Shown here: positions 40,065 to 49,126 of the stretch, piece after piece
Layout of the letters: every line of letters begins with the position of its first letter
Position numbering within the stretch: position 1 is the first letter of the stretch
From: Saprospiraceae bacterium
GTDB lineage: Bacteria > Bacteroidota > Bacteroidia > Chitinophagales > Saprospiraceae
NCBI GenBank assembly: GCA_016709995.1
Contig: JADJLQ010000001.1
Coordinates: 151,001-215,000, forward strand
Direction: 5' to 3'
DNA length: 64,000 nucleotides
Position numbers and translations under genes: made by a program
Notes under the pieces: generated by a model
What the model was told of the DNA's origin: nothing
What the model saw: only the letters and a program-made list of their open reading frames with translations
Databases searched by the model: none

Positions 40065-41030
40065 ATGGTTTTCTTAGAATTTGAAAAACCAATTGAAGAA
40101 TTATTTGAAGAACTGGCCAAACTCCAGAAGATTCAGGAGAAAGGAGAGGTAGATGTCACCGAACCAATCAAAGAGCTCGAACTTAAAATAAAAAATACCC
40201 GTAAAGACATTTATGCTAATCTCACGGGATGGCAAAAAGTTCAGGTATCAAGACATCCAGAGCGACCATACACTTTATTTTATATAAATCAAATCTGCAA
40301 ATCCTTTGTAGAGTTGCATGGGGACCGCAATATCAGGGACGATAAGGCCATGGTAGGGGGTATCGGCATGATCGACAATCAAAGTGTGGTCATCATTGGT
40401 CATCAAAAGGGCACTAATACAAAGTTGAGACAATATCGCAATTTTGGCATGGCTAATCCTGAAGGCTATCGCAAGGCCCTCCGATTGATGAAGCTGGCTG
40501 AAAGATTTGGATTTCCCGTCATTACTTTTATTGACACACCGGGGGCCTATCACGGCCCTGAAGCCGAAGAACGTGGTCAGGCTGAAGCAATAGCCCGCAA
40601 TCTTTTTGAAATGGCCAGGCTCAGAGTACCTATACTGTGCTATGTAATAGGAGAGGGTGCATCAGGTGGTGCGCTGGGTATTGGCTTGGGAGACAAAGTG
40701 TTTATGCTGGAAAACACCTGGTATACGGTGATTTCCCCTGAATCGTGTTCGTCTATTCTCTGGCGTAGTTGGGACTTTAAGCAGCAAGCAGCCGAAGCAT
40801 TAAAATTGACTGCCGATCATATGCAGGAGTTCGAACTCATAGATGATATAGTCAAAGAGCCTCTGGGAGGTGCCCATTCAGATCCTGAAGGAATGGCGAA
40901 AATCTTAAAGCGGCATATTAAAAAAGAATTGGCAGACATAGTCATTGAAAAGCCTGAAACGCGTATCAAAAAGCGCATTGCAAAGTATAGCCGCATGGGG
41001 CAATTTAAAAAAGTCACTCCCGTTATCTGA
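40065..41030 (+). CDS. accA: acetyl-CoA carboxylase carboxyltransferase subunit alpha
   Basis: This 321-residue carboxyltransferase subunit has an N-terminal coiled helix (LEFEKPIEELFEELAKLQ) and a crotonase-like core with MVGGIGMIDNQSVVIIGHQK, TFIDTPGAYHGPEAEERGQ and GEGASGGALGIGLGD. It transfers the carboxyl group from biotin to acetyl-CoA in fatty acid synthesis. It lies 2 bp before the DUF6913 gene and in the same region as fabF and acpP. Confidence 0.95.
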   Translation: MVFLEFEKPIEELFEELAKLQKIQEKGEVDVTEPIKELELKIKNTRKDIYANLTGWQKVQVSRHPERPYTLFYINQICKSFVELHGDRNIRDDKAMVGGIGMIDNQSVVIIGHQKGTNTKLRQYRNFGMANPEGYRKALRLMKLAERFGFPVITFIDTPGAYHGPEAEERGQAEAIARNLFEMARLRVPILCYVIGEGASGGALGIGLGDKVFMLENTWYTVISPESCSSILWRSWDFKQQAAEALKLTADHMQEFELIDDIVKEPLGGAHSDPEGMAKILKRHIKKELADIVIEKPETRIKKRIAKYSRMGQFKKVTPVI

Positions 41031-41032
41031 TA

Positions 41033-41593
41033 ATGCGTGAATCAAAATCATTTTTTTTTAACTACCGCCACGCTCGTTTTCTAAAAATATTACATAACAA
41101 TGCTCGCCTGGCAAAAGACACGATCAAACCTGTCCATGAGATTGATGTCAAAAAAATTGCGGTTCTTTTTGATGCCTCTATCGTAGAAGATAAAGATCTG
41201 ATTTTCACGTTTGCCAAAAATCTTGAAAAGACCGGAGCCAAAGTAACCTTGATGGGTTATTTAGATCATCAGGCAGATACATCTGGCTTGCATTTTAAGA
41301 ACTTCAATAATTCTGACCGTTCTTTTTTCTTTATTCCGAAAAACTATGATGTGGATCGCTTTTTGGAAGTAAAGTATGATATATTGATCAATGCGGATCT
41401 TTCTCAAAGCCTCTCCTTGCATTATCTTGCGGTCATGGCTAGTGCCCAACTCAAGGTCGGCCCGTACTCAGATTTGAGTGAATATTATCATCTGTTATTA
41501 GAGACCAAAGACACCTTCATAATAAAACAATATATTCGCGATCTGATTGATATTTTAAATAAAGTATGTTTTCATGGAAAGCTTAGTTTTTAA
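41033..41593 (+). CDS. DUF6913 family protein
   Basis: This 186-residue soluble protein is recognised from the Bacteroidota family that sits just before dapA. Features are a basic N-terminus (FNYRHARFLKILHNNARL), KIAVLFDASIVEDKDLI, and ...AQLKVGPYSDLSEYYHLL. The last 20 bp overlap the start of dapA, suggesting translational coupling. Function unknown. Confidence 0.75.
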   Translation: MRESKSFFFNYRHARFLKILHNNARLAKDTIKPVHEIDVKKIAVLFDASIVEDKDLIFTFAKNLEKTGAKVTLMGYLDHQADTSGLHFKNFNNSDRSFFFIPKNYDVDRFLEVKYDILINADLSQSLSLHYLAVMASAQLKVGPYSDLSEYYHLLLETKDTFIIKQYIRDLIDILNKVCFHGKLSF

Positions 41594-42461
41594 AGGAGTA
41601 GGAACTGCATTGGTGACCCCATTTGACCAGGGATTGATTGATGTGAAAGCAATGAAAACATTAGTTGCCTTCAATATGGCTTCAGGTATTGACTTCCTGG
41701 TGCCACTTGGTACGACAGGAGAGACCTCAACTTTGACTGACGAAGAATGCCGACAGGTATTGGATATTGTGTTGGAGGAAAATAATGACCGGTTACCGAT
41801 AGTCTGTGGTATGTTTGGAAAGAACAATACCAGACAAATCCTGGATATGCTCAGAACCACTAATTTTGAGGGCATCCATGCCATTTTAGTAGCTAGCCCT
41901 TACTACAACAAGCCCAGTCAGGCTGGTTTGTTGGCCCATTTTAGAGCTATTGCAGATGCCTCACCGGTGCCTGTGATATTATATAATGTACCATCCAGAA
42001 CTTCGGTCAATATTTCTGCAGAAACCACGCTGGCATTGGCAGAACATCAAAATATTGTCGCCACTAAAGAAGCTTCCGGTGATTTTGGGCAGATCATGCA
42101 AATACTCAAATACAAGCCTGCCTCTTTCGAAATGCTTTCAGGAGATGATCCTTTGACATTGCCTATGATAGCATGCGGAGCTTCGGGGGTTATATCGGTG
42201 ATCAGCAATGCTTTTCCTCAGCAGTTTGAAGATATGGTCAAGCATGCTCTTAAGGGGGAGTTTTCTAAAGCAAAAAAAATCAACGATGGGCTCCTGGATA
42301 TTCATAAATGGTTATACATCGAAGGCAATCCTGTAGGTGTGAAAGCATGCATGGAGATGATGGGACTGTGTCGCGCAGAGGTGAGATTACCTCTGGTAGC
42401 ACTCTCTGAAGAAAACAGAATAAGACTTAAAGAGGCTATTGGATCTCTGATATCTCTTTGA
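41574..42461 (+). CDS. dapA: 4-hydroxy-tetrahydrodipicolinate synthase
   Basis: This 295-residue TIM-barrel enzyme has VPLGTTGETSTLTDEE, a YNVPSRTSVNIS region with the conserved Tyr, IVATKEASGDFGQI including the Schiff-base Lys, and SGDDPLTLPMIACGASGVIS. It condenses pyruvate and aspartate semialdehyde toward lysine and diaminopimelate. It overlaps the DUF6913 gene at its start and, unusually, the convergent rnc gene by 26 bp at its end. Confidence 0.95.
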   Translation: MESLVFKGVGTALVTPFDQGLIDVKAMKTLVAFNMASGIDFLVPLGTTGETSTLTDEECRQVLDIVLEENNDRLPIVCGMFGKNNTRQILDMLRTTNFEGIHAILVASPYYNKPSQAGLLAHFRAIADASPVPVILYNVPSRTSVNISAETTLALAEHQNIVATKEASGDFGQIMQILKYKPASFEMLSGDDPLTLPMIACGASGVISVISNAFPQQFEDMVKHALKGEFSKAKKINDGLLDIHKWLYIEGNPVGVKACMEMMGLCRAEVRLPLVALSEENRIRLKEAIGSLISL

Positions 42462-43167
42462 TACCCAACTTTGCAATAGCAGACTCTGAAGCTTGTTGTT
42501 CGGCATTCTTTTTATTAAAATCTTCTGCAGTACAAAGTTCTTCTCCATTGACAGTAACTACCACCCGATATCGGTCACGGTGATCTTGTTTAAACTTCGA
42601 TACGACCTTATACTGCACATCATGTCCTCTTTTTTGCCCCCATTCAAGTAGTCTGCTTTTGAAGTTGTCATCATTCACCTCCAGGTCGTGGATGTCCAGA
42701 AATTTACGAAACAACTTATTGACCACAAATTTCTTAGTGGGTTCGTAGCCCAATTCGAGATATATAGCACCGATCAGTGCTTCGAGGGCATTGCCCAACA
42801 TGGAGACTGAGATATGTGTACGATTAAACTCCATGAGCAAAGTATCCAGCCCCATGGCATCTGCTATGTAATTGAGTGTTTTTCTTTTTACAATTTTGCT
42901 TCTCATTTTGGTGAGAAATCCTTCGTTGCTGCCCGGATATTTATGGTATAAGTATTCTGCTGAAATACTATTAAGTAAAGCATCACCAAGGTATTCCAAT
43001 CTTTCGTTGTTCTGAGCGAGCTCTGACTGTTCATTGAATGTGCTACGGTGGTAAAATGCCAGCTTATATAGATTCAGATTTTTAGGTGTGACCCCTGTCA
43101 TACTTTTGATTCGTTTGGCAAAATCTTTGTCATTCGAAATATAAAAGTTATACAGTTTACGCAGCAC
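42436..43167 (-). CDS. rnc: ribonuclease III
   Basis: 243 residues. The RNase III signature NNERLEYLGDALLNS (with catalytic acidic residues) and a second acidic cluster at GNALEALIGAIYLELGY are followed by a C-terminal double-stranded RNA-binding domain (FKSRLLEWGQKRGHDVQYKV ... ASESAIAKLGIKE). It processes rRNA and structured transcripts. It lies 11 bp downstream of fabF, the typical acpP-fabF-rnc order. Its 3' end overlaps dapA tail to tail. Confidence 0.94.
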   Translation of the reverse strand: MLRKLYNFYISNDKDFAKRIKSMTGVTPKNLNLYKLAFYHRSTFNEQSELAQNNERLEYLGDALLNSISAEYLYHKYPGSNEGFLTKMRSKIVKRKTLNYIADAMGLDTLLMEFNRTHISVSMLGNALEALIGAIYLELGYEPTKKFVVNKLFRKFLDIHDLEVNDDNFKSRLLEWGQKRGHDVQYKVVSKFKQDHRDRYRVVVTVNGEELCTAEDFNKKNAEQQASESAIAKLGIKEISEIQ

Positions 43168-43178
43168 GATTTGATGAT

Positions 43179-44420
43179 TTAGACACGCCTAAAGATAACA
43201 GAAGTATTATGTCCGCCAAACCCAAATGTATTGCTTAGGGCCACTTTGATCCTTTTGGGGACTGCATGATTAAATGTAAGCTGTAGCCTGGAATCAAAAT
43301 CCGGATCATCAGTAAAATGATTGATTGTGGGTGGTATAAAGTCATGTTGGATAGCCAAGATGCAGGATATGGCTTCCACAGCACCAGCTGCTCCTAGCAG
43401 ATGGCCTGTCATAGATTTAGTAGAGCTTATGTTCAAGTTATAAGCATAGTCACCAAAAACTGATTGGATGGCTTTGATTTCTGAAATATCTCCCAGGGTG
43501 GTGGAAGTTCCATGTACATTGATATAATCTACCTCTGCAGGTGAAATGCCGGCATAAGCCAAAGCATTTTTCATGACTAACATAGCGCCTCTCCCTTCGG
43601 GATGGGGCGCTGTAATATGGTATGCATCAGCTGACGCGGCTCCAGCTACTACTTCTGCATAAATGGTGGCGCCCCTGGCCTTGGCGTGCTCATATTCTTC
43701 CAGGATCAGTGCTCCGCCGCCTTCACCAAGTACAAAACCGTCGCGATCTTTATCGAATGGTCTTGAAGCAGTAGCCGGGTCATCATTTCTTTCAGACAAG
43801 GCTTTCATTGCATTAAATCCTCCAACTCCGGTTGGAATGATAGCCGCCTCAGATCCTCCGGTCACCATGATATCAGCCCTCCCAAGTTTGATTTCATCTA
43901 CAGAACTCAAAATCGCGTGATTTGAAGACGCACAAGCAGATACAGTACTGTAATTAGCACCTCGAAAGCCATATTCAATGGAAATATATCCTGCAGCTAT
44001 ATCCGAGATCATCCTGGGTATCAGGAATGGGTTAAACCTGGGTGTACCATTACCTCTGGCAAATTCAATAACCTCATTTTCAAGAGATTGTAATCCACCA
44101 ACCCCTGAGCCCCAAATGACTCCAGCCCGGTCGAGGTCGATGGCACTTAAATCGAGTTGACTATTTTTTATAGCTTCAGCAGCTGCTACCATAGCAAAAT
44201 GGGTGAAACGATCCATCCTTTTGGATTCCTTGCGATCAAGGTAATCTTCCACTTTAAACCCCTTTACTTCGCACGCAAACCTGGTTTTAAACAGATGAGC
44301 ATCAAATAGAGTTATAGGGGCAGCGCCACTTCTTCCCGTTTGCAGACCTTCTAAAAAGGCTGGGATCGAATTACCTATTGGGGTGATTGCTCCCATACCG
44401 GTTACGACAACTCTCCTCAT
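43179..44420 (-). CDS. fabF: beta-ketoacyl-[acyl-carrier-protein] synthase II
   Basis: 413 residues. Catalytic C163 lies in STVSACASSNHAI, with active-site histidines in NVHGTSTTLGD and KSMTGHLLGAAGA. It has the N-terminal MRRVVVTGMGAITPIG of KAS II. It elongates acyl-ACP. It sits between acpP and rnc; a terminator hairpin lies between acpP and fabF. Confidence 0.96.
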   Translation of the reverse strand: MRRVVVTGMGAITPIGNSIPAFLEGLQTGRSGAAPITLFDAHLFKTRFACEVKGFKVEDYLDRKESKRMDRFTHFAMVAAAEAIKNSQLDLSAIDLDRAGVIWGSGVGGLQSLENEVIEFARGNGTPRFNPFLIPRMISDIAAGYISIEYGFRGANYSTVSACASSNHAILSSVDEIKLGRADIMVTGGSEAAIIPTGVGGFNAMKALSERNDDPATASRPFDKDRDGFVLGEGGGALILEEYEHAKARGATIYAEVVAGAASADAYHITAPHPEGRGAMLVMKNALAYAGISPAEVDYINVHGTSTTLGDISEIKAIQSVFGDYAYNLNISSTKSMTGHLLGAAGAVEAISCILAIQHDFIPPTINHFTDDPDFDSRLQLTFNHAVPKRIKVALSNTFGFGGHNTSVIFRRV

Positions 44421-44600
44421 GTTTGTAGCTTTAATTATGATTCAATTTGATGGGCAAATTTACAAAAGTTTACATTGTCCATCCAGCCTCACTTTTCTAA
44501 AGTATGCTTGACTGGATATACCTCTCTTATGGGGATATATCTAAGATCTTAAACTCATATGTTGTTGAATATGAATTGAATATGGGCATTCGACTCCAAA

Positions 44601-44631
44601 TAAAAAAAGTCCATATGTAAGCATATGGACT
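44601..44631 (-). terminator. Rho-independent terminator/attenuator between acpP and fabF
   Basis: On the minus strand a 10-bp perfect stem (AGTCCATATG / CATATGGACT, 4-nt loop) at 44631-44608 is followed by TTTTTTT. It lies 32 bp after the acpP stop and about 180 bp before fabF, so it should end or attenuate acpP transcripts before fabF. Confidence 0.85.
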
Positions 44632-44662
44632 CCATACATTTAGTAAAAAGGTCGATTTTTAT

Positions 44663-44899
44663 TTATTTTATCTGAGATTCCAGATAGCTGATTGCTTGAC
44701 CTACAGTCTGGATCTTCTCTGCTTGTTCGTCTGGGATTGAGATGTCAAATTCCTTTTCGAATTCCATGATTAATTCTACAGTATCGAGCGAATCTGCTCC
44801 AAGATCGTTAGTGAAACTAGCTTCAGTAGTTACCTCTGCCTCATCTACGCCGAGCTTGTCTACGATTATTTTCTTTACTTTTTCTTCAATGCTTGCCAT
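44663..44899 (-). CDS. acpP: acyl carrier protein
   Basis: This 78-residue, highly acidic protein has the phosphopantetheine attachment Ser37 in DLGADSLDTVELIMEFE. It carries acyl chains in fatty acid synthesis. It is first in the acpP-fabF-rnc order. A strong hairpin with a U-run follows it, which could allow a much higher level of ACP than of FabF. Confidence 0.97.
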   Translation of the reverse strand: MASIEEKVKKIIVDKLGVDEAEVTTEASFTNDLGADSLDTVELIMEFEKEFDISIPDEQAEKIQTVGQAISYLESQIK

Positions 44900-44922
44900 T
44901 TGTTAATTTTTTAATTAAGGTG

Positions 44923-44930
44923 CAAAAATA
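44923..44930 (-). promoter_or_regulatory. candidate -7 box for acpP
   Basis: On the minus strand TATTTTTG fits TAnnTTTG and lies about 24 bp before the acpP start. The -33 region is AT-rich without a clear TTG. Confidence 0.45.
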
Positions 44931-45092
44931 AAATTTTGATTGTGATATAAAACTTTTTTTTAATTGAATCCAGCCTGACCTCTTTTGGCACGCTATTTTT
45001 ATTAAATTCAACTTGATAATATCAAATCTATCTCAAAAGTTTCACAAAATTGAAATATCTTTTGAGAAACCATACAGATTTTTGCTGTATCT

Positions 45093-46553
45093 ATGCGCAA
45101 AATTTATAAAACTATGAGCGAATATCCGCTCCTCAATACTAAAATAATCGCCACGGTCGGGCCAGCTATTGCTTCCTACGACATGTTGCTCGAAATGGCC
45201 AAAGCCGGAGTTAAAGTGTTCAGACTGAATATGTCACATGCCGATCAAGGCACGCATCTTGAAGTCATTCAGCACCTCACCAGGATCAATCAGGAGCATA
45301 GTTTCCATGTTGGCATATTGGCTGATCTCCAGGGGCCTAAGCTGCGGGTGGGCAGGATTAAGGACAATGCACTTGACTTGAAGACTGGTGATGAAATAAT
45401 ATTTACCAATACTCCTTGTGAGGGTACAGCCCAGGGTATTTATATGAGTTATGAGCTTTTTCCTCAGGAAGTAGTAGCTGGCGATAAAGTATTGGTCGAT
45501 GATGGTAAATTGATTTTTGAAGTTTTGGAGACCGACCGTAAATCCATCGTTAAATTAAAAGTGCTCTTTGGCGGTATACTTTCTTCTAATAAAGGAGTCA
45601 ATTTGCCTGATACTTTGATTTCGTTGCCCTCCCTGACAGAAAAAGACCTGGCAGATCTTGAGTTTTTACTTACTCAACCGATTCATTGGATTGCCCTATC
45701 ATTTGTCAGAAAAGCGGTGGACATCACTGAGCTTAGACAAAGATTAGTAGATGCTGGTCACCATGCCAGGATCATTGCTAAAATAGAAAAGCCAGAAGCC
45801 CTCCATAATATCACAGAAGTGATTCAAGCCGCTGATGCCGTAATGATAGCCAGGGGTGATTTAGGCGTAGAAGTACCTATTGAAAAACTACCTGGCATCC
45901 AAAAAGAGATCGTACGCCGATGTATCGAACATAGCCGACCTGTCATCGTGGCCACCCAGATGATGGAAAGTATGATCCAGAATCCCAGCCCAACCCGTGC
46001 GGAGGTGACCGATGTGGCCAATGCAGTCCTGGATGGGGCTGATGCCGTCATGTTGAGCGCCGAGACCTCGGTGGGCAAACATCCAGTCAGGGTAGTGGAG
46101 GCTATGTCAAGAATTATTGGTGAGACAGAACGTTATTATAAACCCAATCAAAGTCGTTTGCCCAAGCTTGATAGTGAATCAGAAACCTTTCTCGCTGATG
46201 TACTCTGCTTTAACGCCGTCAAAACCACCGCTGACCTGGATGCCAAAGCCATCATAGGCATGACTACTTCAGGATTTACAGCTTTTAAGATATCCTCCTT
46301 TCGACCGCATGCCGAGATCTTTATTTTCTCTACCTTGAGTTATATGCTTTCTACCCTCAACCTGGTCTGGGGGGTACAGTGTTATCTCTATCAAAGTGTG
46401 GGGGATACTACTGACGAGCTAATGAACCGTGTTTGTAATACACTCAAAGAAAAAGGCCTCGTAGGCCCTGGAGATATAGTAGTCAACACAGGTACTGTGC
46501 CGATTCAATTGGAAGGAAGAACCAATATGATGAAAATCTCTGTCATTGAGTAG
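45093..46553 (+). CDS. pyk: pyruvate kinase
   Basis: 486 residues, or 479 from the second ATG at 45114. The TIM barrel shows KIIATVGPAIASYDML, VFRLNMSHADQGTH, ILADLQGPKLRVG, and the active-site signature IIAKIEKPEALHNI with AVMIARGDLGVEVP. The C-terminal domain is of normal size. It makes ATP and pyruvate from phosphoenolpyruvate. It is transcribed divergently from acpP. Confidence 0.95.
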   Translation: MRKIYKTMSEYPLLNTKIIATVGPAIASYDMLLEMAKAGVKVFRLNMSHADQGTHLEVIQHLTRINQEHSFHVGILADLQGPKLRVGRIKDNALDLKTGDEIIFTNTPCEGTAQGIYMSYELFPQEVVAGDKVLVDDGKLIFEVLETDRKSIVKLKVLFGGILSSNKGVNLPDTLISLPSLTEKDLADLEFLLTQPIHWIALSFVRKAVDITELRQRLVDAGHHARIIAKIEKPEALHNITEVIQAADAVMIARGDLGVEVPIEKLPGIQKEIVRRCIEHSRPVIVATQMMESMIQNPSPTRAEVTDVANAVLDGADAVMLSAETSVGKHPVRVVEAMSRIIGETERYYKPNQSRLPKLDSESETFLADVLCFNAVKTTADLDAKAIIGMTTSGFTAFKISSFRPHAEIFIFSTLSYMLSTLNLVWGVQCYLYQSVGDTTDELMNRVCNTLKEKGLVGPGDIVVNTGTVPIQLEGRTNMMKISVIE

Positions 46554-46642
46554 TTCATCGTACAGCTTTGGCATTTAGTTAGCAATTACTTAATTTTTTG
46601 GCAGCTCCTGATCCTGCTATTTAAAACCGTATTTTTGTACCC

Positions 46643-48346
46643 ATGATTAGAAATGTAATCGTTGGTTCGATATTCATTTATTGTCACTTTATAGGATTTT
46701 CGCAGTCCACCCAGATGTCGGAGTCTGATGTGCAGGTACAGTCCATTTTTATTGAAGCCATCAGGAATAAATTGATAGATCGTCATGATTTAAGTGTGAC
46801 TCAATTCAAAGAAATTATTGAAAAACAACCTGATAATCATGTTGCCTGGTATGAGCTGGCCTTTGCTTTGGACAAGACTAAAAAATATGACGAAGCACTC
46901 GATGCGATCACCAAAGCACTGTCCTATCTGCCCAATTCTACCCATTATCTTCAGTTAGAGGCCACGGTATATCATGATCTCCAGAAGGCACCTGATGAAC
47001 TCAATACTTACAAAAAACTGCAATCACTCGAACCATATAAGGAATCTCACTATACTGCTATCGTGGACTTGTTGGTTCATTCCTCCAATCTCATCGAAGC
47101 TGTCAAGGTACTTACCCTCCTCGAAGACCAAAAAGGGATCAATGAGATCAGTTCTTTACAAAAGGCCAGTTTATATCAACAGTTAGGTAAGCATAAAGAT
47201 GCTGAATCCGAGCTGGTCAAGCTTTACGATGCTTTTCCTACGGAAACAAAATATATGCATGCCCTTGCATCTTTTTATGTCAAGCAGAATAAAGTCAATA
47301 AAGCCAACGAACTATTCAAACAAATTATAGCTATCAGTCCAGCCGATGAAAGGGCCAATCTCGCATTAGCATCCACTTATAGATTAGAAGGAAAAGATGA
47401 TGAATACCTGGTTTCGATCCAGACATTGATGGAAAACCAATCTATCCCCATGGATACTAAAGTTCTGGAGCTCATACCTTATCTTCAGAAGGGGATAGAT
47501 TCCAAAGATCAGGGTCTGCTCAGCCTGATTGAAAAATACGCAGCTTTATTGGTTCAAGACTATCCAAAAGAAGCTAAGCCATACGCCTTATATGGTGATG
47601 TACTGATCGCTTTTGGGAAAAAAGGATTGGCTTATCAACAATATCAGAAAGCGGTGGCTTTAAATAACTCAGTCAAACCGCTCTGGGCCAATTATATTGA
47701 GTTGGCTGATCTGTTTGAAGATGGACCAGAAAATGAACTCATCGCCGAACAGGCGTACGACCTATTTCCTAATGATATCACTATGGCCATGGCTTACACC
47801 AAGGCCTTGATTAAAAGTGGAAAAATCAATGAGGCGAAATCGGCGCTCCTGCAGACTCAAATGATGGCTTCCAGCAGAAAAGAATATCTTGAGTCGACCA
47901 AAAGTCTGGAGCTGGCCCTGGCTTTTGCCGAAGGCAATAGTCAACAGGTCGATCAATTAAAATCTTCCATTAAATCCATCAACCCTAAATCTTTTTTAGC
48001 ATATTACATCCCTGCGACATTACTGGTGAGCAATCAAAAAAACGATGCCAAAGTCATGGACTTGATCAACCAAGGATTGAAAGAGTTTCCGACTTCTGCA
48101 GATCTGCGGGGATACAAAGCCATACTTTTATTCCGGGCAAAGAAATATGAAGAGGCCAAAGCATTATTTGAATCAGCCCTGCCACTTCCTTCCGGTCAAA
48201 CACATTTGTACCATGAGTATTATGGAGATACTTTGTTTATGTTGAAAGATGTTGACCAGGCCATGATAGAATGGAACAAATCGCTAGAACTCAACCCTAA
48301 TAATTCTAAACTCAAAAAAAAGATATTGGATAAAACCATCAAATGA
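46643..48346 (+). CDS. exported TPR-repeat protein
   Basis: 567 residues with an N-terminal signal (IVGSIFIYCHFIGFSQS) and about eleven TPR units over residues 30-560, for example NHVAWYELAFALDKTKKYDE and QTHLYHEYYGDTLFMLKDVD. The TPR signature is clear; no catalytic domain is present. It overlaps the DUF4292 lipoprotein gene by 4 nt, so both are probably made together and may act in outer-membrane assembly or lipoprotein handling. Confidence 0.82.
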   Translation: MIRNVIVGSIFIYCHFIGFSQSTQMSESDVQVQSIFIEAIRNKLIDRHDLSVTQFKEIIEKQPDNHVAWYELAFALDKTKKYDEALDAITKALSYLPNSTHYLQLEATVYHDLQKAPDELNTYKKLQSLEPYKESHYTAIVDLLVHSSNLIEAVKVLTLLEDQKGINEISSLQKASLYQQLGKHKDAESELVKLYDAFPTETKYMHALASFYVKQNKVNKANELFKQIIAISPADERANLALASTYRLEGKDDEYLVSIQTLMENQSIPMDTKVLELIPYLQKGIDSKDQGLLSLIEKYAALLVQDYPKEAKPYALYGDVLIAFGKKGLAYQQYQKAVALNNSVKPLWANYIELADLFEDGPENELIAEQAYDLFPNDITMAMAYTKALIKSGKINEAKSALLQTQMMASSRKEYLESTKSLELALAFAEGNSQQVDQLKSSIKSINPKSFLAYYIPATLLVSNQKNDAKVMDLINQGLKEFPTSADLRGYKAILLFRAKKYEEAKALFESALPLPSGQTHLYHEYYGDTLFMLKDVDQAMIEWNKSLELNPNNSKLKKKILDKTIK

Positions 48347-49092
48347 AATCATTTCCTCTCCTCCTGTTTTTTTTCGGCATAGCACTCCTTGGCTGTAATC
48401 GCAAGGTGGCTGTAAACTCCTCTGCTTCTGATCCTGCAGGATTAAGCGAAAATGATATCATCCATAAAGTGTATGATCAGTCAGTCAAAGCTAAGTGGGT
48501 GCAAGCCAAAGGGCAGGTGGCTTTGGATGGTGGTGGGTTTTTATCCAGTGGATCATTGACCTTGAGAGTATGCAGGGATTCATTAGTTTGGTTTAGTGTG
48601 ACCAAGCTGGGTATTGAAATTTCAAGGGGAATAATTCGGGCTGATTCGGCTTTTGTACTCGATGTGTGGAACAAAGAATATTGGTCGGGTAGTCTGATGG
48701 AAATATCGCAAAAATATAATGTGCCGGCTCAGTTCTCTGATATGCAGGCAGTGCTTTTCCCTACATTGGACCCTATGGCCACCTATATGTTTTCAAAGCA
48801 AGCAGATGGATACCATCTCAGTCAGCCTGGCTTATTAGCCAAACAATTTCAAATTTCTTCTCCTGATATTCAGATCCAATCTATCACCGTATCTCAACAT
48901 GATGCGGATCTAAAAGTGATGTACTCTGATTATAAAAAAGTTGATGATTTTGTATTTCCTTTTACTCATATACACACCATCAAGCAGCCCAACAACTTCC
49001 ACGAGTCCAAAATCAAATTTAGCTCCATACAGACTGCACCGATTTACAACACTCCTTTCAACATCTCAGAGGACTATACTTTGATGAAATAG
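48343..49092 (+). CDS. DUF4292 family lipoprotein
   Basis: 249 residues. A lipoprotein signal with lipobox Cys (LFFFGIALLGC) is followed by the DUF4292 pattern, a beta-rich LolA/LolB-like fold (WVQAKGQVALDGGGFLSSG, VWFSVTKLGIEISRGIIRAD). Such proteins are LolB-like in appearance and may bind lipid or lipoprotein. It starts inside the end of the TPR gene (ATGA overlap). Confidence 0.8.
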   Translation: MKSFPLLLFFFGIALLGCNRKVAVNSSASDPAGLSENDIIHKVYDQSVKAKWVQAKGQVALDGGGFLSSGSLTLRVCRDSLVWFSVTKLGIEISRGIIRADSAFVLDVWNKEYWSGSLMEISQKYNVPAQFSDMQAVLFPTLDPMATYMFSKQADGYHLSQPGLLAKQFQISSPDIQIQSITVSQHDADLKVMYSDYKKVDDFVFPFTHIHTIKQPNNFHESKIKFSSIQTAPIYNTPFNISEDYTLMK

Positions 49093-49126
49093 GTCTTTCG
49101 GCAAATAGAAGTTAATTTTACTGCAC

